Source: Planctomycetota bacterium
Lineage (GTDB): Bacteria; Planctomycetota; PUPC01; JACPCR01
Direction: 5' to 3'
DNA: 64,000 nucleotides
NCBI GenBank assembly: GCA_027625095.1
Contig: JAQBXN010000002.1
Coordinates: 1 to 64,000 of the forward strand
A model generated the notes under the pieces. It did not search any database and was not told the DNA's origin. It saw nothing but the letters and a program-made list of their open reading frames with translations. Position 1 is the stretch's first letter. The number at the start of each line of letters is the position of its first letter. Positions 1 to 9,364 of the stretch are shown one piece after another. The position numbers were made by a program, and so were the translations under genes.

Positions 1-2325
1 AGCGTAGAGTATGACCGGCCCCAGCAGGCCGCCGGTGCCCAACTCGTTTAGGAAATTTCGGGTGCCGACGATGGTGATCTGGTTTTCGGCCGTCGGCGTC
101 AAGAGGCCGGTGATCTCGAAGGAGAATGGGGCGCAGTAGCCGTCGGCCTCTGGGACACTTTCTCCTTTGGAATTGGTGTAGGGCACGTGCTTGCCGTTGA
201 CGAACACCTTACATGCGCCGTCCGTCGCGCTGACCCACAAGTAGACCTTCTTGCCCTCTGCCACGGCGGGAGCCTTTACCTTGGTGCGGTACCAGACGGG
301 GCCGTAGTAATCCATCAGTTCGAGCGTGGCCCAGGTATCCACGGATACGTCGGTCTTCTTCCACTTCGCGTCATCGAACTCGGGTTGATGCCAGCCTGCC
401 GCTTCCCCTTCCTTTTTCCGGTCGACTTCGTAATTCCAGGTATTGACGGCCGGGGTCAGCAGCTTGAAGTCGCGGGAGATTCTGGACGCGTCGGTATAGG
501 TCAGGCCATAAAAAATGTTGAAGTAACGGACGGCGACGGTATCCGCTGCCCAGCCAGTCCGGGTAAAGGTGTAGTTCTCCTTGTAATGTTCGGCGAGTGA
601 CTGATGCGTCCCGGTCCAGATGGCGGCATCTGATTCGAGCCGGGTGAATCTGCCAGCAAACAGGTCCCAACGCAGCTTCATGAACAGTTCAAATTGCCGC
701 AGCGAATCGTCCGCAAGCCTTGCCCGGCGGTATTCCATTGCGGTTTTACAGGCACTGAGAGCGGCGTTCATGAGCCTTCTTGCTTCGGTCATTCGGTCTG
801 GAGTGAAACGGCGTGTGTAGCCGAATCCGCAGCCGGCGTGTTCAGCCACCGTGGTCCAGCAGTCGTCGATGTACTGCCAGTAGTCCTTCATCTGATTTGA
901 GGCCGCGCCATAGAAGCCTGTGTAGAACTCGTTCAGGGTGTCCTGCGGGTTGGACATCGGGTACCAGGACATCCGGATGCCGAGATACAGGCCGGGGGTG
1001 AACGATTCAAAGTTCGGCATCGACTCTGGCGTCCACATGGTCACGTGATTCGCATACTGGATCGGCAGTTCCACCAGGTTTCGCCGGATCGCAGGGAACG
1101 GCGCAGCAACCTCGGCCAGGTGAAAGTAATACTCGTACATTGCAATGTTCTTACTGACCTTTCCCCAGCCATCGAGGATCGGTTTCAACTGTTGCCGGGA
1201 AGGGCAGGCCGGGTCGTCCAGGGTATGCGCACGGCAATAGGTAATGGGCGCCAATTGAGGGATCAGTGACGGGTGCAGTTTCTCCCTGAGTGGCGGCCGG
1301 GTGAACTGAACATAAGCCAGGAAGCCGAGCTTCACCTCCGGATACTTCTTGGCCACACGTTCGGCGATCCGGTTTGCAAAGTTGACGTAGCGGTCAGTGA
1401 TCGAGGTGCAGGCCATCGAGGGATCCCAGTCGCCTGTATCCAGTGCTTTGCACTCCGCACATTCGCAGAAATTAATGCCATCCCCGGGGCTGATGGAAAT
1501 ACAGGGGGCATAGTTCTTGTCGAGCCTGGCTATGGCCGAGTCAGCGACCGCGGCCGAGACCTCCGGATTTGCCCAGCAAAGACGATAACCGACATCACAG
1601 CGGTGAAGAGCCCGCTTGCCGGCGCTTTCCGAATTCCAGTCTGGATGCGCTTCCAACTGCTCTTTAGTGATGTATCCCTCCAGCGCGTGCCCGGCGGTAA
1701 ATTTGAAACCGCCCATCCGATTTCGGTATCGGAATGCATCGTCCGCATACCAGACCCCGCGCGAGCCGGTGGCAGCAGACGTCTTCAAATCCATCAATGG
1801 AAGCTCCACCTTCTGCAGGCTTGGGATCACTTCACCAAGCTCGCCCGGCATAATCCAGCGACATCCGAGACGGTCGAGGATTTCGTAAACCGCGTAGCTG
1901 ACACCCTCAAAAGTTTCGCCCTGGATTCCGACCGCTTTCTTTGACACCACCAGCCGGTAGCCCTGTTTGAATTCGGACTTCATGGCGAACGGGCCGAACG
2001 TCTTGTCCGCGTAACCGCCGATGAGGATGGGGATTGTCCTTTCACCCGGGTTCGGCAGGCGAGTATGGATCGGCACTTCGGCTCCCGCGATTCGGTTCAA
2101 GGTGAGTGCCAGGTCCTTCACCGACTCTCGCACGCGGACGCGTAAGGGCTCGTGTGCGCGTTCCTCCGCAGAAGCATCAGCCTTGAGCGTCCGGGTTTCC
2201 ATGATCTCGGGGGCGACGTAGATCGCCGCGCTGGACTTTCCGTTCTTGATAAGGGTGATCGATTCGGCAGCAAAGGCCGAGCAGGATATCTGCAGAGCGA
2301 TCAGCAGAAGGAGGATGAGTCTCAT
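1..2325 (-). CDS. Secreted DUF4838 protein, 3' end cut by window
   Basis: No stop is reached before the window edge; 775 codons are visible. The start is the ATG followed by a hydrophobic leader (MRLILLLLIALQ, then AFA-AES as a likely signal peptidase I site), so the protein should be exported. Residues about 30-190 resemble the N-terminal domain of alpha-glucuronidase-like proteins and end with a YAVYEILDRLGCRW stretch. Around residue 278 there is an SPGDG segment followed by closely spaced cysteines (CECAEC), which I associate with the DUF4838 core. The last visible ~130 residues look like a galactose-binding or GH2-type beta-sandwich (WYRTKV, FVNGKHV). A related protein is encoded at 56.0-57.9 kb. 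A polysaccharide-degrading role is inferred; no catalytic residues can be assigned. Confidence 0.82.
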   Translation of the reverse strand, partial: MRLILLLLIALQISCSAFAAESITLIKNGKSSAAIYVAPEIMETRTLKADASAEERAHEPLRVRVRESVKDLALTLNRIAGAEVPIHTRLPNPGERTIPILIGGYADKTFGPFAMKSEFKQGYRLVVSKKAVGIQGETFEGVSYAVYEILDRLGCRWIMPGELGEVIPSLQKVELPLMDLKTSAATGSRGVWYADDAFRYRNRMGGFKFTAGHALEGYITKEQLEAHPDWNSESAGKRALHRCDVGYRLCWANPEVSAAVADSAIARLDKNYAPCISISPGDGINFCECAECKALDTGDWDPSMACTSITDRYVNFANRIAERVAKKYPEVKLGFLAYVQFTRPPLREKLHPSLIPQLAPITYCRAHTLDDPACPSRQQLKPILDGWGKVSKNIAMYEYYFHLAEVAAPFPAIRRNLVELPIQYANHVTMWTPESMPNFESFTPGLYLGIRMSWYPMSNPQDTLNEFYTGFYGAASNQMKDYWQYIDDCWTTVAEHAGCGFGYTRRFTPDRMTEARRLMNAALSACKTAMEYRRARLADDSLRQFELFMKLRWDLFAGRFTRLESDAAIWTGTHQSLAEHYKENYTFTRTGWAADTVAVRYFNIFYGLTYTDASRISRDFKLLTPAVNTWNYEVDRKKEGEAAGWHQPEFDDAKWKKTDVSVDTWATLELMDYYGPVWYRTKVKAPAVAEGKKVYLWVSATDGACKVFVNGKHVPYTNSKGESVPEADGYCAPFSFEITGLLTPTAENQITIVGTRNFLNELGTGGLLGPVILYA

Positions 2326-2586
2326 GGCAGTTCGGATTCTTATGGGAGGAATGGTCGTCAAGGACAATTGGTCTGGATGTTACACGTGAGGTGGATCGCT
2401 AAGCAAGACAGCAGGGCAACCTGACCGCTCAGGTCAGCCTCTTAGCATTGTCAAGATAATTACCATGGAACTATTCTTGATTCCATTACCCCAAATCCAT
2501 TGCCACTCACGGCTTTTGAGTGCCGGGGCAGCCACTGGACTTAAATTGGTACAGTGGCCGCAACCAAGAATTTTAGCGGGAGAAAT

Positions 2587-2705
2587 CGGAGGGAACAGAG
2601 ACAGAAAATGATCACTCAAGAACATTTCCTTTATCTCTATTTCCTCCTGTTCAATTAGAAAAGGTACACGCACGACTCACAGAAGTTCGGAAGCAAATCT
2701 CTAAA
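2587..2705 (+). repeat. Dispersed repeat, copy 1 (palindromic head plus conserved tail)
   Basis: The head (2588-2647) is an imperfect palindrome opening GGAGGGAACAGAGACAG and closing with its near-complement TCTCTATTTCCTCC. The tail that follows contains CAGAAGTTCGGAAGCAAATC. The whole unit aligns over about 115 bp with the copy at 13841, and the tail alone recurs after different palindromes at 28.6 and 39.2 kb. The tail runs up to and over the stop codon of the downstream alpha/beta hydrolase gene. Confidence 0.7.
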
Positions 2706-3627
2706 GCTCGTTCAGTTTGTTGACCATCCAATCGTAGGCCAACACCCTTGACTCCGGGGTGAGGCCGTGGCCCGCCTCGTGAAAGTGAAGCTGCAGTTCA
2801 TCGCCGGCTCCGTAGGAATCCCAAGCCCGCTTGGCCTTCTCATAGAGCTCTTTGGTTGGTTCCACCGGATCCTGATCACAGGTCGTCCCGTTGATCATCA
2901 GGAAAGGACGCGGGGCGATCAGACCGAACAGGTCGTAAGTTTCGATCCCGTATTTCAAAACCTTAGGCACATGATTCATGTAGCAGTGCTTGATGGGCGG
3001 CGCCCAGAGAGCCTTGTAAGTGTAGAAGCTGGATATGCCGCATAGCACGCGGATGCGCTTCTCGATCATCGCAGAAAGCCAGGTATGTCCCGAACCCATG
3101 GAGATACCCAACGCCCCTATTCGGTCTCCGTCTACAAAATGAAGGGACTGCAAAACGTCGCACTGCCGTATCGCATCCCACACGTACTGCGCGGCCATGC
3201 AGCGGCCCTCGGCTAGAAGTTTCATCGCAACGGCCCGTTCGTACATCACACCGTCCGGCTCGCCCGCGGGATTTTGCCGATGTCCCCAGCATATTGCATC
3301 ACCGCATAGCATCACGAGCCCCCGTCGAGCAAGGTCCGGGCCGAGGCAGGGCGTCTCTCCGGCGTCCACGCCCGCGGTGGATTTCTTTCCCATCTCCCAG
3401 GCCCCATGTCCGTGGAATGCCATGGCCGCCGGACATTTCTCCGGACGAACTTTCGGCACAAGCAGGTAAGCATGTACGCGCTCAGTCTCGTCGTTATCCC
3501 ACGAGATGAGGGAACGAGTGAACTCGCCACAATCCTCTTCTTCATGCGTTTCGAGATTGAGAGGCACCTTCTCAGGAAAAGGACCAAGAATATCGCGGTA
3601 GAGAAGGTCGATACGTTTGAAATCCAT
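2701..3627 (-). CDS. Alpha/beta hydrolase (dienelactone hydrolase / acetyl-xylan esterase-like)
   Basis: 308 residues without a signal peptide, so probably cytoplasmic. A classical alpha/beta hydrolase triad can be placed: the nucleophile elbow GISMGS gives Ser176, an acidic residue lies in CDQDP (Asp251 or Asp253), and the histidine is His287 in EAGHG. The oxyanion-hole region reads AFHGHG at about 70-75. Size and motif order fit the PF12715/DLH-type esterases that are frequent in PVC bacteria beside carbohydrate genes. The natural substrate cannot be told; deacetylation of sugars is a guess. It is transcribed toward the DUF4838 gene but separated from it by about 375 bp that contains a dispersed repeat. 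Confidence 0.85.
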   Translation of the reverse strand: MDFKRIDLLYRDILGPFPEKVPLNLETHEEEDCGEFTRSLISWDNDETERVHAYLLVPKVRPEKCPAAMAFHGHGAWEMGKKSTAGVDAGETPCLGPDLARRGLVMLCGDAICWGHRQNPAGEPDGVMYERAVAMKLLAEGRCMAAQYVWDAIRQCDVLQSLHFVDGDRIGALGISMGSGHTWLSAMIEKRIRVLCGISSFYTYKALWAPPIKHCYMNHVPKVLKYGIETYDLFGLIAPRPFLMINGTTCDQDPVEPTKELYEKAKRAWDSYGAGDELQLHFHEAGHGLTPESRVLAYDWMVNKLNEL

Positions 3628-3931
3628 TTGAATGCTCCTGCATGTTCGATTGAGGCAAGGTGTGACTTTATCGTCATCGGACCAAGGATTAAAGTCCCGC
3701 CGGGGCGTATCACGAATTGTGGACGGATGGTTAATGCTGGTCTTTCCCGAACCAAGAATGAGAAGCTGATGGGATTTTGCGCATCACGTAACCTTTAGCG
3801 GAAGGAATTCCATGTAAGAAATTTTAGAGAATCGACTGTCCGGATTTTTGGGGTAACCTCAAGGCAGTACGGCTGGGCCGTGATAGCGCCTCAGGAATTC
3901 CTTGCCCGCTACCAGTTATGGAGAAAGAGCA
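3628..3931. other. Intergenic region between divergent genes
   Basis: About 300 bp between the start of the alpha/beta hydrolase (minus) and the ribbon-helix-helix gene (plus). It should hold both promoters, but I see no convincing -35/-10 pair and no strong hairpin. A plus-strand reading frame open from 3902 extends into the next gene; the better start is at 3932. Confidence 0.5.
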
Positions 3932-4198
3932 ATGGCAACCTTATCGCTTCGCATGGGTGACGATTTGAAACAGAAGGCTCAGCAGTCAGCCAAAGCGCAG
4001 GGCGTCTCCTCAAACGGCTTCGTCATCGCGAACATCGCCCCCGCCGTTGCACAGCAGGAAACGCTGGCGCTCTTCAGAGACCGCCTCCGGGACGTGGATC
4101 AGGACGCACTCCACAAGCGCGTCTTAAAGTTCATGCGCAGAACTCGTCCCGGCAAGGAACTGAGTATCGAGGAAATCGAACGCCCCGTAAGAGACTAA
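3932..4198 (+). CDS. Small ribbon-helix-helix / Arc-like DNA-binding protein
   Basis: 88 residues from the chosen start, an ATG preceded by GGAGAAAGAG at proper spacing; an in-frame ATG 30 bases earlier has no such site. The N-terminus ATLSLRMGDDLKQKAQQSAKAQGVS has the beta-strand then helix pattern of ribbon-helix-helix antitoxins and repressors, where the strand residues contact DNA. The C-terminal half is charged and could form a dimer or partner-binding tail. No toxin gene is adjacent: the next gene, 31 bases downstream on the same strand, is tex. It may be an orphan antitoxin or a local regulator. Confidence 0.65.
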   Translation: MATLSLRMGDDLKQKAQQSAKAQGVSSNGFVIANIAPAVAQQETLALFRDRLRDVDQDALHKRVLKFMRRTRPGKELSIEEIERPVRD

Positions 4199-4229
4199 CG
4201 GCAATTCAAGAGAGGAATGAGCGAAAGGA

Positions 4230-6398
4230 ATGCAAGACAAGCACGTATCGGTAATAGCCGCTGAGCAGGGAGTTCACCCCAGACAGGTAGCGGCCACCGC
4301 AAAACTCCTGGAAGAAAGCGCTACGGTGCCCTTCATCGCTCGGTATCGCAAGGAAGCAACGGGCAGCCTGGATGAAACGGTCATCCTCAGTATCCGCGAC
4401 CGGTTGGAACAGCTTCAGGCTTTGGACCAGCGAAGGGAAGTTATTCTCAAATCCCTGAAGGAACAGGGGAATCTCAGCGATGAATTGAGAAACCGTATAC
4501 AAGGCGCCGACACTCTTGCTGTCCTGGAAGATCTTTATCTTCCACACCGACCAAAGCGCCGAACAAGGGGGGCCATAGCCAGGGAAAAAGGCCTGGAGCC
4601 ACTGGCCAGGAAACTGTTCGAGCAGGGCCGGATTGAGGTCAAGGCCGAAGCCGCTCGCTTCATTGATGCCGAGAAAGGCGTCGCCTCAGCAGAAGAGGCT
4701 TTGGCTGGTGCGCGGGACATTATCGCCGAACGGATCAACGAAGACTCTGAGGCCCGTGCCAGGCTACGGAACCTGTTCGAAAGAAAATCGGTCCTCCATT
4801 GTCGGGTCGTCAAAGGGAAACGAGAACAGGCAGCCAAGTACCAAGATTACTTCGACTGGCAAGAGCCACTTGCCCGCGCCCCATCCCACCGAATTCTGGC
4901 CATCCTTCGTGGCCAGCACGAGGGGTTTCTTACGTTCTCCATTCAGCCAGAGGAGCAGGAGGCACTGTCCATCCTGGAGCGCTGCTTTGTCAGAGGCCAG
5001 GAGGCCGCCTCACAACAAGTTCGAGAAGCGGCGCACGACAGCTATGCGCGCTTGCTGGCCCCTTCCTTGGAGACGGAACTGCGCGCCGAAGCCAAGAAAC
5101 GCGCCGACGAGGAAGCCATTGGTGTCTTCAGCGAAAACCTTCGCGAACTGCTGCTCGCAGCACCGCTGGGTCAGAAGAACGTGTTGGCCATAGACCCCGG
5201 GTTCCGAACCGGCTGCAAGATCGTCTGCCTGGATCGACAGGGCAAGTTACTCCATCACGGAGCGATCTATCCACTCGAACCCCAAAGAAGGACAGAACAG
5301 GCCGCCCACGAAGTGCAGGAACTCGTCAAGAGATTCAAAGTCGAAGCACTGACCATCGGCAATGGTACCGGCGGACGGGAAGCCCTGGCTTTCTGCCGCA
5401 GTCTGAAGCTCCCTCCAAACATCCTCGTGGAGATGGTCAACGAGAGCGGGGCTTCGATTTACTCCGCCTCGCCAGTGGCCCGCGAGGAGTTCCCGGATCA
5501 TGACCTCACTGTGCGCGGGGCGGTTTCGATTGGCCGACGCCTGATGGATCCCCTGGCTGAGCTGGTCAAGATAGATCCAAAAGCGATTGGTGTGGGACAA
5601 TACCAGCACGACGTGGATCAGAAGCAGCTTAAAAAATCCCTGGACGACACCGTGTCGAGCTGCGTCAACGCAGTCGGTGTAGAGGTGAACACTGCGAGCA
5701 AGCAGCTACTGAGTTACGTATCGGGAGTTGGCCCCAAGTTGGCCGGCAAAATCGTTGCATACCGTGATGAGCACGGCCCCTTTCCCTCACGCCGAAGTCT
5801 GATGAAAGTGCCGGGCCTGGGCGCCAAGAGTTTCGAACAGGCTGCGGGCTTCCTGCGGATACGTGACGGCAAGGACCCGCTCGATGCTTCCGCGGTCCAT
5901 CCCGAGAGTTATCCAATGGTCAAAGCCATGGCCAAAGACCTGGGATGTGCCATCGAAGACCTCTTGAAAAAAGAGGAACTCCGCGCTCGGATAGAGCTTC
6001 AACGTTACGTCAACGATCAGGCTGGCCTGCCGACTTTGACGGACATCCTGGCTGAACTTGGCAAACCAGGCCGCGATCCGAGGAGTCGTTTCGAGGTCTT
6101 CAACTTTTCCGAAGAGGTGCACGAAATCACCGACCTGAAACCTGGCCAGCGTCTCCCGGGCGTCGTAACAAACGTGACGAACTTCGGCGCATTTGTAGAT
6201 CTCGGCGTGCACCAGGACGGCCTCGTGCACATCAGCCAACTGGCCGACCGCTACGTGGAAAAGCCATCCGACCTTGTGAAGGTCCACCAGAAAGTCACCG
6301 TCACGGTGCTGGAGGTAGATGTCGAGCGCAAACGTATAGCACTATCAATGAGGAGTGATCCAGACCTCACCCAAGGGGGCAACCGACAGGGAAGATAG
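4230..6398 (+). CDS. tex: Tex-family RNA-binding transcription accessory protein
   Basis: 722 residues, close to the usual length of Tex. Order of domains: N-terminal helical/HTH region (1-300, with the family stretch TVPFIARYRKEATG at 32-45), a YqgF/RuvC-like domain from about residue 317 (NVLAIDPGFRTGCK), a helix-hairpin-helix region (VSGVGPKLAGKIVAYR and VPGLGAKSFEQ), and a C-terminal S1 RNA-binding domain at about 640-708 (VVTNVTNFGAFVDLG, GLVHISQL). Family members bind nucleic acid and influence transcription in the cytoplasm. An AAAGGA sits just before the ATG. It probably shares a transcript with the small ribbon-helix-helix gene upstream. Confidence 0.97.
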   Translation: MQDKHVSVIAAEQGVHPRQVAATAKLLEESATVPFIARYRKEATGSLDETVILSIRDRLEQLQALDQRREVILKSLKEQGNLSDELRNRIQGADTLAVLEDLYLPHRPKRRTRGAIAREKGLEPLARKLFEQGRIEVKAEAARFIDAEKGVASAEEALAGARDIIAERINEDSEARARLRNLFERKSVLHCRVVKGKREQAAKYQDYFDWQEPLARAPSHRILAILRGQHEGFLTFSIQPEEQEALSILERCFVRGQEAASQQVREAAHDSYARLLAPSLETELRAEAKKRADEEAIGVFSENLRELLLAAPLGQKNVLAIDPGFRTGCKIVCLDRQGKLLHHGAIYPLEPQRRTEQAAHEVQELVKRFKVEALTIGNGTGGREALAFCRSLKLPPNILVEMVNESGASIYSASPVAREEFPDHDLTVRGAVSIGRRLMDPLAELVKIDPKAIGVGQYQHDVDQKQLKKSLDDTVSSCVNAVGVEVNTASKQLLSYVSGVGPKLAGKIVAYRDEHGPFPSRRSLMKVPGLGAKSFEQAAGFLRIRDGKDPLDASAVHPESYPMVKAMAKDLGCAIEDLLKKEELRARIELQRYVNDQAGLPTLTDILAELGKPGRDPRSRFEVFNFSEEVHEITDLKPGQRLPGVVTNVTNFGAFVDLGVHQDGLVHISQLADRYVEKPSDLVKVHQKVTVTVLEVDVERKRIALSMRSDPDLTQGGNRQGR

Positions 6399-6480
6399 CT
6401 ATTGTCTGCGTGTATCTCTTTTATCTTTGATTGAAGCAAGACTAGAAACCGCCCAGCAGCCGCAAGCGGCCTACAGCACT

Positions 6481-7533
6481 ATGCCACACCCTCTATCCTC
6501 GGAGACTGCCGGTTCGGAAGCCCATTTCGACGAACAGTGCCTGTTCCGTTCGGGCGACGAGGACTACCACGCCTATCGTATCCCTGCGCTTCTCTCTGTC
6601 GGGCAAGGTCGGGTGATTGCCGTTTGCGAAGGCCGAAGAGACAGCCTGGCCGATGACGGCGACATCGATCTCGTCATTAAGAAAAGCCTGGACGCAGGCC
6701 GGACCTGGTCAGAGGTGGAAGTCCTGCTCGAAGGCGAAGGCGAAACGGCCGGGAATCCGTGCCTGATCTTTGACTCTGAAGGGCCGACGATCTGGCTGGC
6801 CTTCTGCCGTAACAACCGGCAGGTTTTCGTCATGAAATCCACCGATTCGGGAGACTCCTGGTCAACGCCTGTTGATATCACCGATCAGGTCTTGCCTCCG
6901 GGCTGGACTTATATCGGTACAGGCCCCGGACACGGTATCAGGATGAAGAACGGAAGGTTGATTGCCCCCTGCTGGGTCGGCGATGACGCGAGGATGCACG
7001 GCGAGGTTCAGGCTTCGTTCGTTTTCTACAGCGATGATGCTGGAGAATCCTGGCAGCACGGCAGTGTCCTGGACAAAGACCTCTGCGACGAATGCGAAGT
7101 CGTCGAACTGGTAAGTGGGTCTCTCTACATGAACGCTCGAAGTCGGCACCGCAAGAAGCAGCGGGCATTCAGCACCAGCAATGACGGCGGTGAGACCTGG
7201 GCTACCGTACAGCATGCACCTGAACTTCCGGAATTATCCTGCCAGGGCAGCATCATCAGTCTTCGGGACCCTGGTTCTCCCAGGCAGAACGTCATACTTC
7301 TAGCCGCACCGGCGAATACTGAGAAGCGAAGCCATCTGACAATGAACATCAGCCGAGATGGTGGCCAAACCTGGCCGGTATCCAGACTCATCTGCGAAGG
7401 CGCGGCCGCATACTCGGATCTCGCAGTGACCTCAAATTCGGAAATTCTCTGTTTATATGAGTCAGACAACTACACCCGGATTACCCTCGCCCGGTTCAAC
7501 CTTAAATGGTGCATGTCGGCGCCTGGTGTGTGA
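6481..7533 (+). CDS. Sialidase-family (GH33-like) BNR-repeat protein
   Basis: 350 residues from the chosen ATG. The frame stays open back to 6355, inside tex, but the earlier part does not resemble the family. The RIP motif of sialidases is present (YRIPALL, Arg33), followed by EGRRDSLADDGDID, matching the family segment that carries the active-site arginine and aspartate. Five Asp-boxes of the S-x-D-x-G-x-T/S-W type are visible (SLDAGRTW, STDSGDSW, SDDAGESW, SNDGGETW, SRDGGQTW), as expected for a six-bladed propeller. There is no signal peptide with either start, so it may act inside the cell on imported glycans. It converges with a sulfatase. Substrate could be sialic acid or another acidic sugar. 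Confidence 0.88.
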   Translation: MPHPLSSETAGSEAHFDEQCLFRSGDEDYHAYRIPALLSVGQGRVIAVCEGRRDSLADDGDIDLVIKKSLDAGRTWSEVEVLLEGEGETAGNPCLIFDSEGPTIWLAFCRNNRQVFVMKSTDSGDSWSTPVDITDQVLPPGWTYIGTGPGHGIRMKNGRLIAPCWVGDDARMHGEVQASFVFYSDDAGESWQHGSVLDKDLCDECEVVELVSGSLYMNARSRHRKKQRAFSTSNDGGETWATVQHAPELPELSCQGSIISLRDPGSPRQNVILLAAPANTEKRSHLTMNISRDGGQTWPVSRLICEGAAAYSDLAVTSNSEILCLYESDNYTRITLARFNLKWCMSAPGV

Positions 7534-7659
7534 GTTATTGTCGGGGCTGCCGCTACTGGATGAGGGCAGGTGCGGAAATGATTATCGCGCAGTCTGATGA
7601 AACAGATGTAAAGGGAGAAGGGACAGAGCCATCCTCACGAATTGAGCGGAACTCGAAAG

Positions 7660-9156
7660 CTATTCCGTCAGTTCCCTGTCGGTTGCATGGCTGGCCTGCG
7701 CTTCCTCGCCTGCTTTGATGCGGCTCAGGCGAGCCGATAACTTTTCCACAAGCTCGGGTTCATCGTGGAATCGATTGTATCGCTCTGAGAGATCATCTTT
7801 GAGATTGAACAGTTCGCCCGGGTAGTCGTGGGACACATAACCGCGATGCTGGCGGAACCAGTCTGGTTCTTCATTGTCGCCGCCGTTTGGACTGTCGATG
7901 AAAACCCAATCGCCTTCACGGATAGCAAATTTTCCGGACATGCTGTGATGAACGATGCAATCCCGAGTTGGCTCGTTGGTTGCGCCTCTCAACAGCGGCA
8001 GCATCGATACGCTGTCTTCGCCGGCATTCTGCGGTAACGAGGCCCCCGTGATGTCTGCACACGTGGCTATGAGATCGCTGAGGCAAACGGTCTGATCGCA
8101 TTGTAATCCGGCAGGGATGCCAGCAGGCCAGGAGGCGACAAACGGGACACGGTGTCCTCCTTCCCAAGCGTCCCGTTTTATACCGCGTAAATCACCCATG
8201 CTGTAATGCTGGTGCTCGCGCACTCGTTCATACACTCCGATGCTATCCCGCGTGCGGTTTTCGGGCCCGTTGTCACTGGTGAATATCAGCAAGGTGTTCT
8301 CTGTTGTGCCTGCCCGATCCAGCGCATGCATGACCTGCCCCACCACCCAGTCAACTTCGCACACAAAATCCCCGTAATTTCCGCATCCGCTTTTCCCAAT
8401 GAATTCTTCGTTGGGCACGATCGGAGAGTGCGGCGAAGTGAGCGGGAAGTAAAGGAAATATGGATTCTCATCGCCGGCGGAGGATTCGATGAATTCTACC
8501 GCGCGGCGCGTGAATTCAGGGATCATTGCCTCAAGCTTCCAGTCGGCGACCGCCTGACCGGGATTGCCATACATGGCTTCTGGCTTTTCTTCGGTCGGAA
8601 CTTCCGTGAGGTGATTGTCCTCAAACCAGGCATACGGCGGGAAGTTGGGTACATCGACCCCGAAGTAGGAATCGAAACCGCAGTCGATCGGGCCGCCGCT
8701 GATGGGCTTTGAATAGTCAATCTGGTCACCGAACTGATTCCGCATTTCCCTCACCTCGCGATCGTTGTGCCCGAAGGTGAGAGTTTCGTTCGGATGGCGG
8801 CCGTCTAATGTCGGCCAATCCCACCCGAGATGCCACTTGCCTAGACAGGCGGTGCGATAGCCCTGATCTCTGAGAAAACTGGCGACCGTTGGGCGATCCG
8901 GCTCGATCAGAGGCGCGTCCCATTCCCAGACGATTCCTTTCTTGAGTCGTGACCGCCAGCAATGCCGTCCAGTCAGAATGCTGTATCGGCTCGGTGTGCA
9001 GACGCTCGACCCGGCGTGTGCATCGGTGAAGCGCATACCTCCCGCGGCCAGGCGGTTGAGGTTCGGCGTTGGGATCTTGCTATCGGCGTTGTTGCATTGC
9101 ATATCACCGTAGCCCATATCATCGGCCAGGATGTAGATGATGTTTGGAGTCTTCAT
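7660..9156 (-). CDS. Sulfatase (type I, formylglycine-dependent)
   Basis: 498 residues. The N-terminus PNIIYILADDMGYGDMQ is the metal-binding strand of type I sulfatases, and the maturation signature CTPSR occurs at Cys53-Arg57; the cysteine is converted to formylglycine by a maturase encoded elsewhere. Further family features are the KWHLG segment and SDNGPE (metal site). The protein starts directly at the catalytic domain with no leader, which points to a cytoplasmic enzyme, unlike most PVC sulfatases. It converges with the sialidase gene, 126 bases apart, suggesting a role in breaking down sulfated glycans. Substrate cannot be inferred. Confidence 0.96.
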   Translation of the reverse strand: MKTPNIIYILADDMGYGDMQCNNADSKIPTPNLNRLAAGGMRFTDAHAGSSVCTPSRYSILTGRHCWRSRLKKGIVWEWDAPLIEPDRPTVASFLRDQGYRTACLGKWHLGWDWPTLDGRHPNETLTFGHNDREVREMRNQFGDQIDYSKPISGGPIDCGFDSYFGVDVPNFPPYAWFEDNHLTEVPTEEKPEAMYGNPGQAVADWKLEAMIPEFTRRAVEFIESSAGDENPYFLYFPLTSPHSPIVPNEEFIGKSGCGNYGDFVCEVDWVVGQVMHALDRAGTTENTLLIFTSDNGPENRTRDSIGVYERVREHQHYSMGDLRGIKRDAWEGGHRVPFVASWPAGIPAGLQCDQTVCLSDLIATCADITGASLPQNAGEDSVSMLPLLRGATNEPTRDCIVHHSMSGKFAIREGDWVFIDSPNGGDNEEPDWFRQHRGYVSHDYPGELFNLKDDLSERYNRFHDEPELVEKLSARLSRIKAGEEAQASHATDRELTE

Positions 9157-9364
9157 GATTCGAGTTTTTTCCTGTTCAGGGTTTGGAGAATATCCGCCTG
9201 CTGGCGTTATCTTAGATCGTCAAGCCTGCTAAACATAGGAAATGTTCGACTTGGCGTCTCGCCAATAAGCCCCGGGGCCAAACCACTTACAGGCTACGGA
9301 GGCACGGATAAAGAGGGCCTCGCTGTGCTCGCGACCGAAGGCCGCTTTAAGTGACATGTCATAA

